Assembly: GCA_943788135.1 (NCBI GenBank) | Contig: CALSPC010000005.1 | Span: 1-64,000, forward strand | Direction of reading: 5' to 3' | Origin: an uncultured Paracoccaceae bacterium | Lineage (GTDB): Bacteria; Bacteroidota; Bacteroidia; Flavobacteriales; Flavobacteriaceae | Length of the DNA stretch: 64,000 nucleotides | Part shown: in pieces, positions 53,858 through 62,338 of the stretch | Layout of the letters: the number at the start of each line of letters is the position of its first letter | Numbering within the stretch: the first letter of the stretch is position 1 | Translations under genes and position numbers: made by a program | Notes under the pieces: model-generated | What the model was told of the DNA's origin: nothing | The model's database searches: none | Seen by the model: the letters and a program-made list of their open reading frames with translations, nothing else

Positions 53858-55408
53858 ATGACTAAAGAGCAAAAAGATAATTTATTTGTGCTGATAAAGT
53901 CGTTGTCGAAATCTGAAAAAAGACAATTTAAACTTTATGTTGGTCGTTTGGGTGTGAATGAGGATTCCAAGTTTTTATTACTTTTTAATGTCTTACAGAA
54001 ATTAAAGGTCTATGACGAAGCTGCAGTACTTAAAAATGGATTTGTAAAAAAACAACAATTATCAAATCTAAAAGCACATTTATATAAGCAGATACTAATT
54101 AGTTTAAGGCTCAATCCGTCACATCAAGATATAAGAATTCAAATTAGAGAGCAACTCGATTTTGCTACCATTTTATACCATAAAGGGTTATATACCCAAA
54201 GCTTGAAAATATTGGATAAAGCCAAATCTTTAGCCATTGTAAATGAAGAAAAAAATATTGCTAATGAGATTGTCGAATTAGAAAAAGTAATTGAGGCGCA
54301 ATACATCACTCGCAGTATAAGCAATAGAGCAGATGAGTTAACGGTACAAGCCAAAGCATTGAATCAACAAAATGTATTGGCGAGCAAATTGTCTAATTTG
54401 TCACTTCAATTGTATGGATTATTTCTTAAAACAGGGTATGTCAAAGCGGCTTCGGAGCATGAAAAGGTAACCGCATACTTTAACGATCGCCTCCCTGCAT
54501 ACAAGATCTCTGAATTGGGTTTTAGAGAAAAGCTATGGCTTTACAAGTCCTATTTATGGTACAGTTTTCTTACTCAAGATTTTTTAGCTTGCTATAAGTA
54601 CTCTAAAAAATGGGTCGATCTTTTTCATGATAACCAGTCCATGATTAAACTGAATCCTGTTTTTTTTCTTAACGGAAATCAATACCTTTTAGAAGCCTTG
54701 TTTTTTATAAAACAACATGACAAGTTTAAAAAAACCCTTGGTAATCTCATTGCTATTACAACCGAAGATTGGTTTCCAAAAGACGATAATGTAGAAAGTC
54801 TTACCTTTTTGTTTGTTGGGACCAATAAGTTCAATTCACATTTTATGGAAGGCACTTTTAAAGAAGGACTTCCTTTGGTGTCCGAAACTCTTGAGGGCCT
54901 ACGAAAGCATAAATCACGCATCGATGAACATCACGTGATGGTGTTTTATTATAAAATAGCAAGTTTATATTTTGGAATCGGAGAATATGACAAATGTATA
55001 TCGTATTTAAATAAAATTATTAGCAACAAATCGCTTCAGATGCGAGAAGATTTGTTGTGTTTTTCAAGAATTTTAAATCTTGTCGCTCATTATGAAGCCG
55101 GATTGGATTATAATTTAGAATCTCTTATCAAAAGTACCTATCGTTTTTTGATTAAAATGGAAGATTTATATTTGGTTCAGAAAGAGATGATCAAGTTTTT
55201 GAAACTATTAGGAGACATTTATCCACAGGACATAAAGATGGCATTTAAGCAGTTACATGCCAAGCTAAAAGTCTTTGAAAATGACCCTTATGAAAAGCGT
55301 GCATTTTTATATTTAGATGTATTATCGTGGCTTGAGAGTAAAATAGAAAATAAATCGGTAGAATCCATTATTAGACGAAAATTTTTATCTTTAAATAAAA
55401 ATAATTAA
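53858..55408 (+). CDS. Unknown protein, predicted helical-repeat fold
   Basis: A 516-residue cytoplasmic protein (no signal or membrane helix) that I cannot name. It is almost entirely helical and rich in Leu, Lys and Tyr; segments such as YHKGLYTQSLKILDKAKSLA and YFGIGEYDKCISYLNKIIS are TPR-like. The N-terminal 85 residues (TKEQKDNLFVLIKSLSKSEK, RQFKLYVGR) form a charged unit that may contact a partner or nucleic acid. Standing alone and divergent from leuA, it has no informative neighbours. I infer a real gene from length, codon pattern and start context. Confidence 0.8.
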   Translation: MTKEQKDNLFVLIKSLSKSEKRQFKLYVGRLGVNEDSKFLLLFNVLQKLKVYDEAAVLKNGFVKKQQLSNLKAHLYKQILISLRLNPSHQDIRIQIREQLDFATILYHKGLYTQSLKILDKAKSLAIVNEEKNIANEIVELEKVIEAQYITRSISNRADELTVQAKALNQQNVLASKLSNLSLQLYGLFLKTGYVKAASEHEKVTAYFNDRLPAYKISELGFREKLWLYKSYLWYSFLTQDFLACYKYSKKWVDLFHDNQSMIKLNPVFFLNGNQYLLEALFFIKQHDKFKKTLGNLIAITTEDWFPKDDNVESLTFLFVGTNKFNSHFMEGTFKEGLPLVSETLEGLRKHKSRIDEHHVMVFYYKIASLYFGIGEYDKCISYLNKIISNKSLQMREDLLCFSRILNLVAHYEAGLDYNLESLIKSTYRFLIKMEDLYLVQKEMIKFLKLLGDIYPQDIKMAFKQLHAKLKVFENDPYEKRAFLYLDVLSWLESKIENKSVESIIRRKFLSLNKNN

Positions 55409-55424
55409 ATTTCACCGAAAAAAA

Positions 55425-55457
55425 TTTGGTTATTATAATTTTATTATTGAATATTTG
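55425..55457 (+). promoter_or_regulatory. Promoter of the methionine/sulfur operon (TTTG, 21-base gap, AATATTTG)
   Basis: A -33 TTTG at 55425-55428 and a -7 AATATTTG at 55450-55457 (one base off TAnnTTTG) have normal spacing. Transcription would start about 20 bases before the SAM-I riboswitch. Confidence 0.5.
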
Positions 55458-55485
55458 CAACAACAAAGTTCAATAGCTTACTGAG

Positions 55486-55600
55486 ATGTTATCAAGAAAG
55501 GTGGAGGGATTAGACCCGTTGAAGCCTTAGCAACCCTTTATATATAAAGTAGGTGCTAAATTCTACTTGATTTTTAATCTAAAAATCAGATAGATAACTA
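55486..55600 (+). promoter_or_regulatory. SAM-I (S-box) riboswitch
   Basis: The conserved core is clear: TTATCAAGAAAGGTGGAGGG, then GACCCGTTGAAGCC and TAGCAACC. P1 is GTTATC (55488-55493) with GATAAC (55593-55598). A hairpin at 55569-55588 fits P4. A terminator follows directly, so binding of SAM should end transcription before the methionine genes. It lies in the 314-bp gap before the sulfhydrylase gene. Confidence 0.95.
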
Positions 55601-55636
55601 ACTCTAATTACAGACCTGTAATTAGAGTTTCTTTAT
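55601..55636 (+). terminator. Expression-platform terminator of the SAM-I riboswitch
   Basis: ACTCTAATTACAG (55601-55613) pairs with its full complement at 55616-55628, followed by a T-rich tail. It begins next to P1, so an antiterminator using the P1 3' strand is likely in the SAM-free state. Confidence 0.85.
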
Positions 55637-55722
55637 AACATTTTTCTAATAAGTACACTTTTCAAAAAGTGCATTTTGACTTTTGGTTTAATTTAATGTA
55701 TTAACTCAAAAAAACTAGAAAA

Positions 55723-57012
55723 ATGAGTACTCAAAAATTCGCAACCCAAGCGTTGCACGCCGGACACAATGTGTCAGAAAATGGAGGCACAAGAGCCGTT
55801 CCAATTTATCAATCTACTGCGTATGTATTTAATAATTCGGATCATGCCGCTAATTTATTTGCACTCGCAGAGCCAGGAAATATTTATACACGTATAAATA
55901 ACCCAACAAACGATATCTTAGAGCAACGACTCGCTGCTCTAGAAGGGGGTATCGCAGCCGTAGTCACTGCATCTGGAACAGCAGCTATTGCCACAAGTTT
56001 ACTAACGTTGCTTAGAGCTGGAGATCATATTGTAGCCTCTAGCAGTTTATATGGTGGCACCTACAATCTACTAAACGTTACACTTCCAAGACATGGAATT
56101 ACAACAACTTTTGTAGACCCTTCTAATCCAGATAATTTCAAAGCAGCCGCTCAAGAAAATACGAGAGTATTCTTTATTGAATCTCTTGGAAATCCAAAAC
56201 TAGATGTTCTAGATATTGAAGCGATTTCTAAAGAAGCCAAAGCCTATAAAGTGCCTTTAATTGTTGATAATACTGTGGCAACTCCGTATTTATTAAATCC
56301 AATTGCTCATGGCGCTAATATTGTAATCCAGTCCTTAACAAAGTATATTAACGGAAATGGAACAGCTTTAGGTGGTGCAATTATTGATGCAGGTACCTTT
56401 GATTGGGGAAGTGGAAAATTCCCTGAATTTACAGAGCCATCTCAAGGTTATCATGGTTTAGTTTATAATGAGGTCATTGGAGCAGCATCTTTTATTGCTA
56501 AAGTAAGAATTGAAGGTCTTAGAGACTATGGTGCAGCTTTGAGTCCGTTTAATGCCTTTCAAATTATCCAAGGTTTAGAAACTTTGGAGCTTAGAATTCA
56601 GAAGCACAGTCAAAATGCATTAGAGCTTGCGAAATGGCTACAGAAACAAGAGGATGTCGAATGGGTTAATTATCCAGGATTAGACTCAAGCCCCTATAAA
56701 GCATTGGCTGACAAATATTTGCCAAATGGTCAAAGTGGAATTGTCACTTTCGGAGTTAAAGGTGGTTTTGAAGCAGCTAAAACCATTGCAGATACAACTA
56801 AACTCTTTTCTTTGTTAGCCAATATTGGAGATACAAAATCACTAATTATTCATCCTGCAAGTACAACACATCAACAGTTAGATGATGCTGCACAAGCTAC
56901 TACTGGAGTGACCAAAGATTTAATACGTCTGTCTGTAGGACTCGAAGATGTTGAAGATTTGAAATCGGATTTAGCTGAAGCATTTAAAGTTGTTAAAACT
57001 GTTTTTGCCTAA
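55723..57012 (+). CDS. metY: O-acetylhomoserine sulfhydrylase
   Basis: A 429-residue PLP enzyme of the Cys/Met metabolism family that makes homocysteine directly from O-acetylhomoserine and sulfide. The N-terminus FATQALHAGHNVSENGGTRA and length (longer than MetB/MetC) are typical of MetY. The PLP lysine lies in IVIQSLTKYINGNGTALGG. It is first in the SAM-I-controlled operon, whose downstream genes supply both acetylated homoserine and sulfide. Confidence 0.93.
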   Translation: MSTQKFATQALHAGHNVSENGGTRAVPIYQSTAYVFNNSDHAANLFALAEPGNIYTRINNPTNDILEQRLAALEGGIAAVVTASGTAAIATSLLTLLRAGDHIVASSSLYGGTYNLLNVTLPRHGITTTFVDPSNPDNFKAAAQENTRVFFIESLGNPKLDVLDIEAISKEAKAYKVPLIVDNTVATPYLLNPIAHGANIVIQSLTKYINGNGTALGGAIIDAGTFDWGSGKFPEFTEPSQGYHGLVYNEVIGAASFIAKVRIEGLRDYGAALSPFNAFQIIQGLETLELRIQKHSQNALELAKWLQKQEDVEWVNYPGLDSSPYKALADKYLPNGQSGIVTFGVKGGFEAAKTIADTTKLFSLLANIGDTKSLIIHPASTTHQQLDDAAQATTGVTKDLIRLSVGLEDVEDLKSDLAEAFKVVKTVFA

Positions 57013-57030
57013 TATTTAAGGATCTCCCCA

Positions 57031-58011
57031 ATGCGCAATTTACAAAAGATTAATCTTGATTATACCACCAAATCTGGTAAGACAACTTCTATAGAGTTGT
57101 CTTACCAGGTCTTTGGTAAGCCTTTACACGAAGCGCCCATTGTTATGATTAATCATGCGCTTACAGGAAATTCTAATGTCACTGGAGATCATGGATGGTG
57201 GTCACCAATTGTGGGTCCTAATAAAGTTATAGATACTAATATTTTTACAATAGTAGCATTTAATATTCCAGGAAATGGATTCGATCAAAGTTCAAATGGT
57301 TTGATTGAGAACTACAAAGATTTTGTAGCCCGAGATATTGCTGAAATTTTTGCTATTGCCTTAGAACAGTTAAAAATCAATAGCCTTTTTGCCGTCATAG
57401 GAGGTTCTGTTGGAGGAGGTCTCGCTTGGGAACTCGCAGTACTCAGACCCAACTTAATAGAACACCTTATTCCCGTGGCAGCCGATTGGAAGTCTACGGA
57501 TTGGCTCATTGCAAATTGTCACATCCAAGAACAACTTTTAAATAATTCATCTCAGCCTTTAGTTGATGCGCGTATGCATGCCATGTCACTCTACCGAACT
57601 CCGGAATCGTTTAAAGCTAAATTTGACCGCATTTTACAAAAAGATCAAGATATTTTTGCCGTAGAAAGCTGGCTAAATCACCATGGAAAAGTGCTTAACG
57701 AACGGTTTCAGTTGGCGGCTTATAAAATGATGAATCATGTACTAAAAACGATAGATATTACTAATGGAAGAGGAAGTTTTGTTGAAGTAGCTTCGCAGAT
57801 AAAATCCAATATTCATATCATTACTATTAATTCTGATTTGTTTTTTAAAGCCAAAGAAAATTGGGATACCTATGTGGATTTGAAACCCCATAAAGACAAT
57901 ATTTACATATCGGAAATTCAATCCATTCACGGGCATGATGCTTTTTTAATTGAATATGATCAAGTTCAAGCCATATTAGAAACTGTTTTCAAACCACAAG
58001 AAGTGTATTGA
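57031..58011 (+). CDS. Homoserine O-acetyltransferase-like alpha/beta hydrolase (MetX-type)
   Basis: A 326-residue alpha/beta-hydrolase-fold protein of the MetX group. The oxyanion/loop segment is MINHALTGNSNVTG; the nucleophile Ser is in VIGGSVGGGLAWEL; the acid and His are in TINSDLFFKAKEN and SIHGHDAFLIEYDQV. It is somewhat shorter than classical MetX (about 350-380), with a reduced lid. Position between two sulfhydrylase genes supports homoserine acetylation. Lies 18 bases after metY and 20 before the next gene. Confidence 0.87.
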   Translation: MRNLQKINLDYTTKSGKTTSIELSYQVFGKPLHEAPIVMINHALTGNSNVTGDHGWWSPIVGPNKVIDTNIFTIVAFNIPGNGFDQSSNGLIENYKDFVARDIAEIFAIALEQLKINSLFAVIGGSVGGGLAWELAVLRPNLIEHLIPVAADWKSTDWLIANCHIQEQLLNNSSQPLVDARMHAMSLYRTPESFKAKFDRILQKDQDIFAVESWLNHHGKVLNERFQLAAYKMMNHVLKTIDITNGRGSFVEVASQIKSNIHIITINSDLFFKAKENWDTYVDLKPHKDNIYISEIQSIHGHDAFLIEYDQVQAILETVFKPQEVY

Positions 58012-58031
58012 ACTCAAAAAAATAAATTCAA

Positions 58032-59204
58032 ATGACAAAGCCCCCTAAACTTTTTGAAACTGATGCCATCCGCCAACAACTTGATAGAACTCCTTTTGGA
58101 GAACATTCTACCCCTTTATTTTTAACGTCTAGTTTTGTGTTTGACGATGCCGAGCATATGCGGGCATCCTTTGCAGAAGAAAACGATCAAAATATATACA
58201 GTCGGTTTTCAAATCCAAATACAACAGAACTTGTTGATAAGGTTGTTACTATGGAAGGAGCCGAAGCGGGCTATGCGTTTGCCTCAGGAATGGCAGCAGT
58301 TTTTTCGACATTTGCAGCCTTGTTAAATTCAGGAGATCACATCGTGTCTTGTCAATCTGTTTTTGGATCTACACATTCATTATTTACCAAATTTTTTCCG
58401 AACTGGAATATTGAAACCTCTTATTTTAAAGTGGATCAATTGGATGTTATCGAAAGTTTAATCCAACCCAATACTAAGGTTATTTATGCGGAAAGCCCAA
58501 CCAATCCCGCAGTAGATATTTTGGATTTAGAAGCTTTAGGACACATCGCTAAAAAACATAATTTAATTTTAATTATCGACAACTGCTTTGCCTCTCCATA
58601 TTTGCAAAACCCTATCAAATTTGGCGCCGATTTAGTCATCCATTCTGCAACAAAATTAATGGATGGTCAAGGACGTGTTTTAGGAGGAATTACTGTTGGA
58701 AATGCAGAATTGATGCATCAAATTTATTTATTTTCACGTAATACAGGGCCCGCACTTTCTCCATTTAATGCTTGGGTGCTATCTAAAAGTCTTGAAACAT
58801 TAGGAGTTCGTGTAGATCGCCATTGTAAGAATGCCTTAAAAGTGGCTAAATTCTTAGAAAAACATCCTAAAGTAAGTGTTGTAAAATATCCTTTTCTAAA
58901 GTCACATCCACAGTATGCTGTGGCCAAAAAACAAATGCGCAAAGGCGGCAATGTGGTTTCTTTTGAGATTGTTGGCGGTATTGAAGCCGGACGTACTTTT
59001 TTAAATAACATCAAACTCTGTTCGCTTTCTGCCAATTTAGGGGATTCGAGAACAATTGTTACACATCCCTCCTCGACAACTCATAGTAAACTATCGGAAG
59101 AGGATCGATTAGAAGCCAGTATTACAAACGGACTCATAAGAGTTTCTGTAGGATTAGAACATCATAAAGATATTATTAAAGACTTAAAACAAGCCTTAGG
59201 TTAA
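58032..59204 (+). CDS. Second trans-sulfuration-family PLP enzyme (MetZ/MetB-like)
   Basis: A 390-residue Cys/Met metabolism PLP enzyme. Signatures are FGEHSTPLFLTSSFVFDDAE, YSRFSNPNTTELV, the PLP lysine in LVIHSATKLMDGQGRVLGG and THPSSTTHSKL. It resembles O-succinylhomoserine sulfhydrylase (MetZ) more than cystathionine enzymes. Being the second such enzyme in one operon, it may use another acyl-homoserine or act in the reverse direction. The metabolic split with metY is unclear. Confidence 0.88.
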   Translation: MTKPPKLFETDAIRQQLDRTPFGEHSTPLFLTSSFVFDDAEHMRASFAEENDQNIYSRFSNPNTTELVDKVVTMEGAEAGYAFASGMAAVFSTFAALLNSGDHIVSCQSVFGSTHSLFTKFFPNWNIETSYFKVDQLDVIESLIQPNTKVIYAESPTNPAVDILDLEALGHIAKKHNLILIIDNCFASPYLQNPIKFGADLVIHSATKLMDGQGRVLGGITVGNAELMHQIYLFSRNTGPALSPFNAWVLSKSLETLGVRVDRHCKNALKVAKFLEKHPKVSVVKYPFLKSHPQYAVAKKQMRKGGNVVSFEIVGGIEAGRTFLNNIKLCSLSANLGDSRTIVTHPSSTTHSKLSEEDRLEASITNGLIRVSVGLEHHKDIIKDLKQALG

Positions 59205-59236
59205 GTAAAGTCTACGAATTAGATAAATTTTTTAAA

Positions 59237-59494
59237 GTGATTATAGATAAAGTTTTGAAACCCAAATTAAAAACAACTAAACCTCCCGCTAAAGCGGAGG
59301 AAAACGTCAAAAGAAGTCTCTTAAAAACCATCAGTTGGAGACTTATAGGAACACTAGATACCATTCTAATTTCTTGGGTCATAACAGGAGCATTAACCTT
59401 AGCATTCTCAATTGGATTTGTAGAATTAGTGACCAAAATGGTACTTTATTACTTTCATGAACGTGCTTGGAATAAAATTAACTGGGGTCGATAA
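59237..59494 (+). CDS. DUF2061 small membrane protein
   Basis: An 85-residue protein with a GTG start. After a basic N-terminus, the DUF2061 domain (SLLKTISWRLIGTLDTILIS, then WVITGALTLAFSIGFVELVT) has two membrane helices and ends KMVLYYFHERAWNKINWGR. Its role is unknown, but placement between methionine and sulfate-reduction genes suggests a link to sulfur metabolism, perhaps sulfate uptake or partner anchoring. A GC-rich hairpin (59282-59300, CCTCCCGC/GCGGAGG) lies in its first codons. Confidence 0.85.
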   Translation: MIIDKVLKPKLKTTKPPAKAEENVKRSLLKTISWRLIGTLDTILISWVITGALTLAFSIGFVELVTKMVLYYFHERAWNKINWGR

Positions 59495-59503
59495 TTATTG
59501 ATT

Positions 59504-60112
59504 ATGAATATAGAAAAAATTAATAAAGAACTTGCTACGAAAACGCCTATTGAAATTGTGCAATGGGCGATTAATGTCGCGCAAACTCCAATTGTAACAA
59601 CCAATTTTAGACCCTATGAAGCGGCTATTTTACATCTTGTAACGTCCGTAGATTCTAAGATTAAAGTCATTTGGTGCGACACTGGCTACAATACTTCGAG
59701 TACTTACAAACATGCCGAAGAGTTGATTGAGTCGTTAGCATTAAACATTCAATTGTATATTCCAAAACAGACTGCAGCACACCGTGATGTGGTGCTAGGT
59801 ATTCCTCAAGTGGACGATCCAAAACATCAACTATTTACGGAACAAGTCAAGTTAGAACCTTTTAACAGAGCGATGACAGCGCACAAACCTGATGTGTGGT
59901 TTACCAACCTTAGAAAAGGCCAAACTGCTTTTAGAAACAGTATAGACATTGTATCTCAAAGTGCTGATGGCATTCTAAAAGTGAGTCCGTTTTACCACTG
60001 CTCCGATGCAGACTTAGAGGATTACCTCAATACTCACGGGTTGCCAAACGAGTTTAATTATTTTGATCCAACCAAACAGTTAGATAATAGAGAATGTGGT
60101 TTACACAACTAA
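59504..60112 (+). CDS. cysH: PAPS/APS reductase (CysH family)
   Basis: A 202-residue CysH-family enzyme that reduces activated sulfate to sulfite. The C-terminal catalytic cysteine is in the family tail ECGLHN. The P-loop-like PP motif is in the N-terminal half (FRPYEAAILHLVTSVDSKIK) and the nucleotide site in WFTNLRKGQTAFR. The Cys-Cys pairs that hold the 4Fe-4S cluster of APS reductases are absent, so by residue pattern it should use PAPS. Start ATG 59504 is chosen over TTG 59498. It follows the DUF2061 gene by 9 bases. Confidence 0.9.
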   Translation: MNIEKINKELATKTPIEIVQWAINVAQTPIVTTNFRPYEAAILHLVTSVDSKIKVIWCDTGYNTSSTYKHAEELIESLALNIQLYIPKQTAAHRDVVLGIPQVDDPKHQLFTEQVKLEPFNRAMTAHKPDVWFTNLRKGQTAFRNSIDIVSQSADGILKVSPFYHCSDADLEDYLNTHGLPNEFNYFDPTKQLDNRECGLHN

Positions 60113-60121
60113 AAAAATAAA

Positions 60122-61024
60122 ATGAAAAATACATCCCATATAAATCCACTCGAAAACGAAGCTATCTATATTTTTAGAGAAGTAGTCGCTCAATTTGAAA
60201 ATCCTGTGCTATTATTTTCTGGAGGAAAGGACTCCATTACTTTGGTAAGACTAGCTCAAAAAGCATTCTATCCTTCAAAAATTCCCTTTCCATTGCTTCA
60301 TATAGATACGGGTCATAATTTTCCTGAGACGATTGAATTTAGAGACCGATTAGCAAAAAAACTCGGCCTTGAATTAATTGTTAGAAATGTTCAAGATTCT
60401 ATCGATCAAGGAAAAGTTAAAGAAGAATCGGGACGCTACTCTAGTCGTAATGGTTTACAAACCACTACACTACTTGAAGCTATTGATGAATTCAAGTTTG
60501 ATGCTTGTATTGGCGGCGCACGACGTGATGAAGAAAAAGCTAGAGCTAAGGAACGGGTGTTTTCGGTCCGTGACGATTTTGGACAATGGGATGAAAAAAG
60601 CCAACGTCCAGAACTTTTTGATATGCTTAATGGTCAAATTGAATTAGGTCAAAATGTACGAGTATTTCCAATTTCAAATTGGACAGAATTAGATGTGTGG
60701 TCATATATTGAACGTGAAAAAATCGAAATTCCTTCGATCTATTTTGCACATCTTCGAAAAACATTTATTAGAGATGGTATGATTTGGACCAATGATGATG
60801 CAATAGTTTTTAGAGACGAAGACGAAGTTGTTGAAGAACGTCTCATCCGATTCAGAACTGTGGGAGACATGAGTTGTACGGCTGCCGTGTTGTCCTCTGC
60901 AAGTGATATATCTTCTGTAGTACAAGAAATTAGGGACTCAACAATATCGGAACGTGGTGCAAGAATAGACGATAAACGCTCTGAAGCAGCCATGGAAAAA
61001 CGAAAACAACAAGGTTATTTTTAA
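60122..61024 (+). CDS. cysD: Sulfate adenylyltransferase subunit 2
   Basis: A 300-residue CysD, the ATP-pyrophosphatase-type catalytic subunit that makes APS from sulfate and ATP. The PP-loop is LLFSGGKDSITLVRLA; other family motifs are PFPLLHIDTGHNFPETIEFR, GGARRDEEKARAKERVFSVR and FPISNWTELDVWSYIE. Length is normal. It lies 9 bases after cysH; cysN follows after 58 bases. Confidence 0.97.
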   Translation: MKNTSHINPLENEAIYIFREVVAQFENPVLLFSGGKDSITLVRLAQKAFYPSKIPFPLLHIDTGHNFPETIEFRDRLAKKLGLELIVRNVQDSIDQGKVKEESGRYSSRNGLQTTTLLEAIDEFKFDACIGGARRDEEKARAKERVFSVRDDFGQWDEKSQRPELFDMLNGQIELGQNVRVFPISNWTELDVWSYIEREKIEIPSIYFAHLRKTFIRDGMIWTNDDAIVFRDEDEVVEERLIRFRTVGDMSCTAAVLSSASDISSVVQEIRDSTISERGARIDDKRSEAAMEKRKQQGYF

Positions 61025-61082
61025 CCGTATTTCAAAAACAATTAATCAAAAAATAATACTCATTAAGAGTTTATACTAGTAT

Positions 61083-62330
61083 ATGGAAGTTCTAAAAATA
61101 GCAACAGCAGGAAGTGTCGATGACGGCAAAAGTACACTTATAGGGAGGCTGCTCTATGATACTAAATCACTAACAAGTGATAAAATTGAAGCAATTGAAA
61201 AAACAAGTAAGCAAAAAGGATATGACTACTTAGATTTTTCGCTAGCAACAGATGGACTGGTTGCTGAAAGGGAGCAAGGCATCACTATTGATGTGGCTCA
61301 TATTTATTTTTCAACAGCTGAGAAAAGTTATATTATCGCTGATACTCCTGGTCATGTGGAGTACACAAGAAATATGATTACAGGTGCCTCAACATCGCAA
61401 GCAGCAATCATACTTATTGATGCCAGAAAAGGCGTGATTGAACAAACCAAACGCCATTTTTTCATTAACAATTTATTGCGTGTCAAAGAAGTTATCGTCG
61501 CCATTAATAAAATGGATTTAGTTGATTTTTCTGAGGACACTTACGAAACTATAAAGTCAGATTTTAAGCAGTTATTAAAAGAGCGTGATTATCAAGATCA
61601 ACGCATTACATTCATACCTGTTAGCGCACTAAAAGGGGATAATGTTGTTCACACTTCTGAAGCAATGCCATGGTATTCTGGAACAACATTGTTGGAACAT
61701 TTAGAAGCAATAGATTTTAAAGATATTTATAATGTAGGCACACCAAGATTTCCCGTACAATGTGTCATTCGTCCAAAAACAGATGCCTTTCATGATTTTA
61801 GAGGCTATGCAGGCAAAGTATATGGAGGAGAACTCAGTATTGGTGATCCCGTTATGGTCTTGCCATCGAAAAAGAAAACCAAAATAAAATCGATCTATTT
61901 TTATGATGAAGAAGTGCAAACAGCTTCAAGACGTTCATCGGTTACTCTTACTTTGGATGATGAAATAAACATCAGTAGAGGTGACATGATTACAAGGTTA
62001 GAAAACCCACCAGTAGTAGATAAACAATTCACGGCAAAGATTGCATGGATGGATCAAGAGTCGTTAACTGTCGGGAATAAATATGTGATTCAACATGGGG
62101 TCAATAAAGTATTGGCTAAAGTAGATAAGATTCATCATCATATTAAGACTGATTTTTCTGGAACTATTGAAGGCGTTAACCAATTAGAATTAAACGATAT
62201 CGCCCTCGTTTCTTTTAAATTAAACAAGCCAATCTTCTATGATGCTTTTAAAAATCATAGAACCAACGGTTCTTTTATCATTATTGATCCGCAAACAAAT
62301 ACAACTGCAGGCGCAGGATTCATTCAATAA
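61083..62330 (+). CDS. cysN: Sulfate adenylyltransferase subunit 1 (GTPase), without CysC
   Basis: A 415-residue CysN, the GTPase that drives APS formation with CysD. G1 is GSVDDGKSTLIGRLLYD; other GTPase motifs are REQGITIDVAHIYF, DTPGHVEYTRNMITGAS and NKMDLVD. The protein ends after the elongation-factor-like domains, with no fused APS kinase (CysC) domain. No APS kinase gene occurs elsewhere in the window. It follows cysD by 58 bases and precedes the sulfite reductase gene by 8. Confidence 0.96.
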   Translation: MEVLKIATAGSVDDGKSTLIGRLLYDTKSLTSDKIEAIEKTSKQKGYDYLDFSLATDGLVAEREQGITIDVAHIYFSTAEKSYIIADTPGHVEYTRNMITGASTSQAAIILIDARKGVIEQTKRHFFINNLLRVKEVIVAINKMDLVDFSEDTYETIKSDFKQLLKERDYQDQRITFIPVSALKGDNVVHTSEAMPWYSGTTLLEHLEAIDFKDIYNVGTPRFPVQCVIRPKTDAFHDFRGYAGKVYGGELSIGDPVMVLPSKKKTKIKSIYFYDEEVQTASRRSSVTLTLDDEINISRGDMITRLENPPVVDKQFTAKIAWMDQESLTVGNKYVIQHGVNKVLAKVDKIHHHIKTDFSGTIEGVNQLELNDIALVSFKLNKPIFYDAFKNHRTNGSFIIIDPQTNTTAGAGFIQ

Positions 62331-62338
62331 CACAAAAA

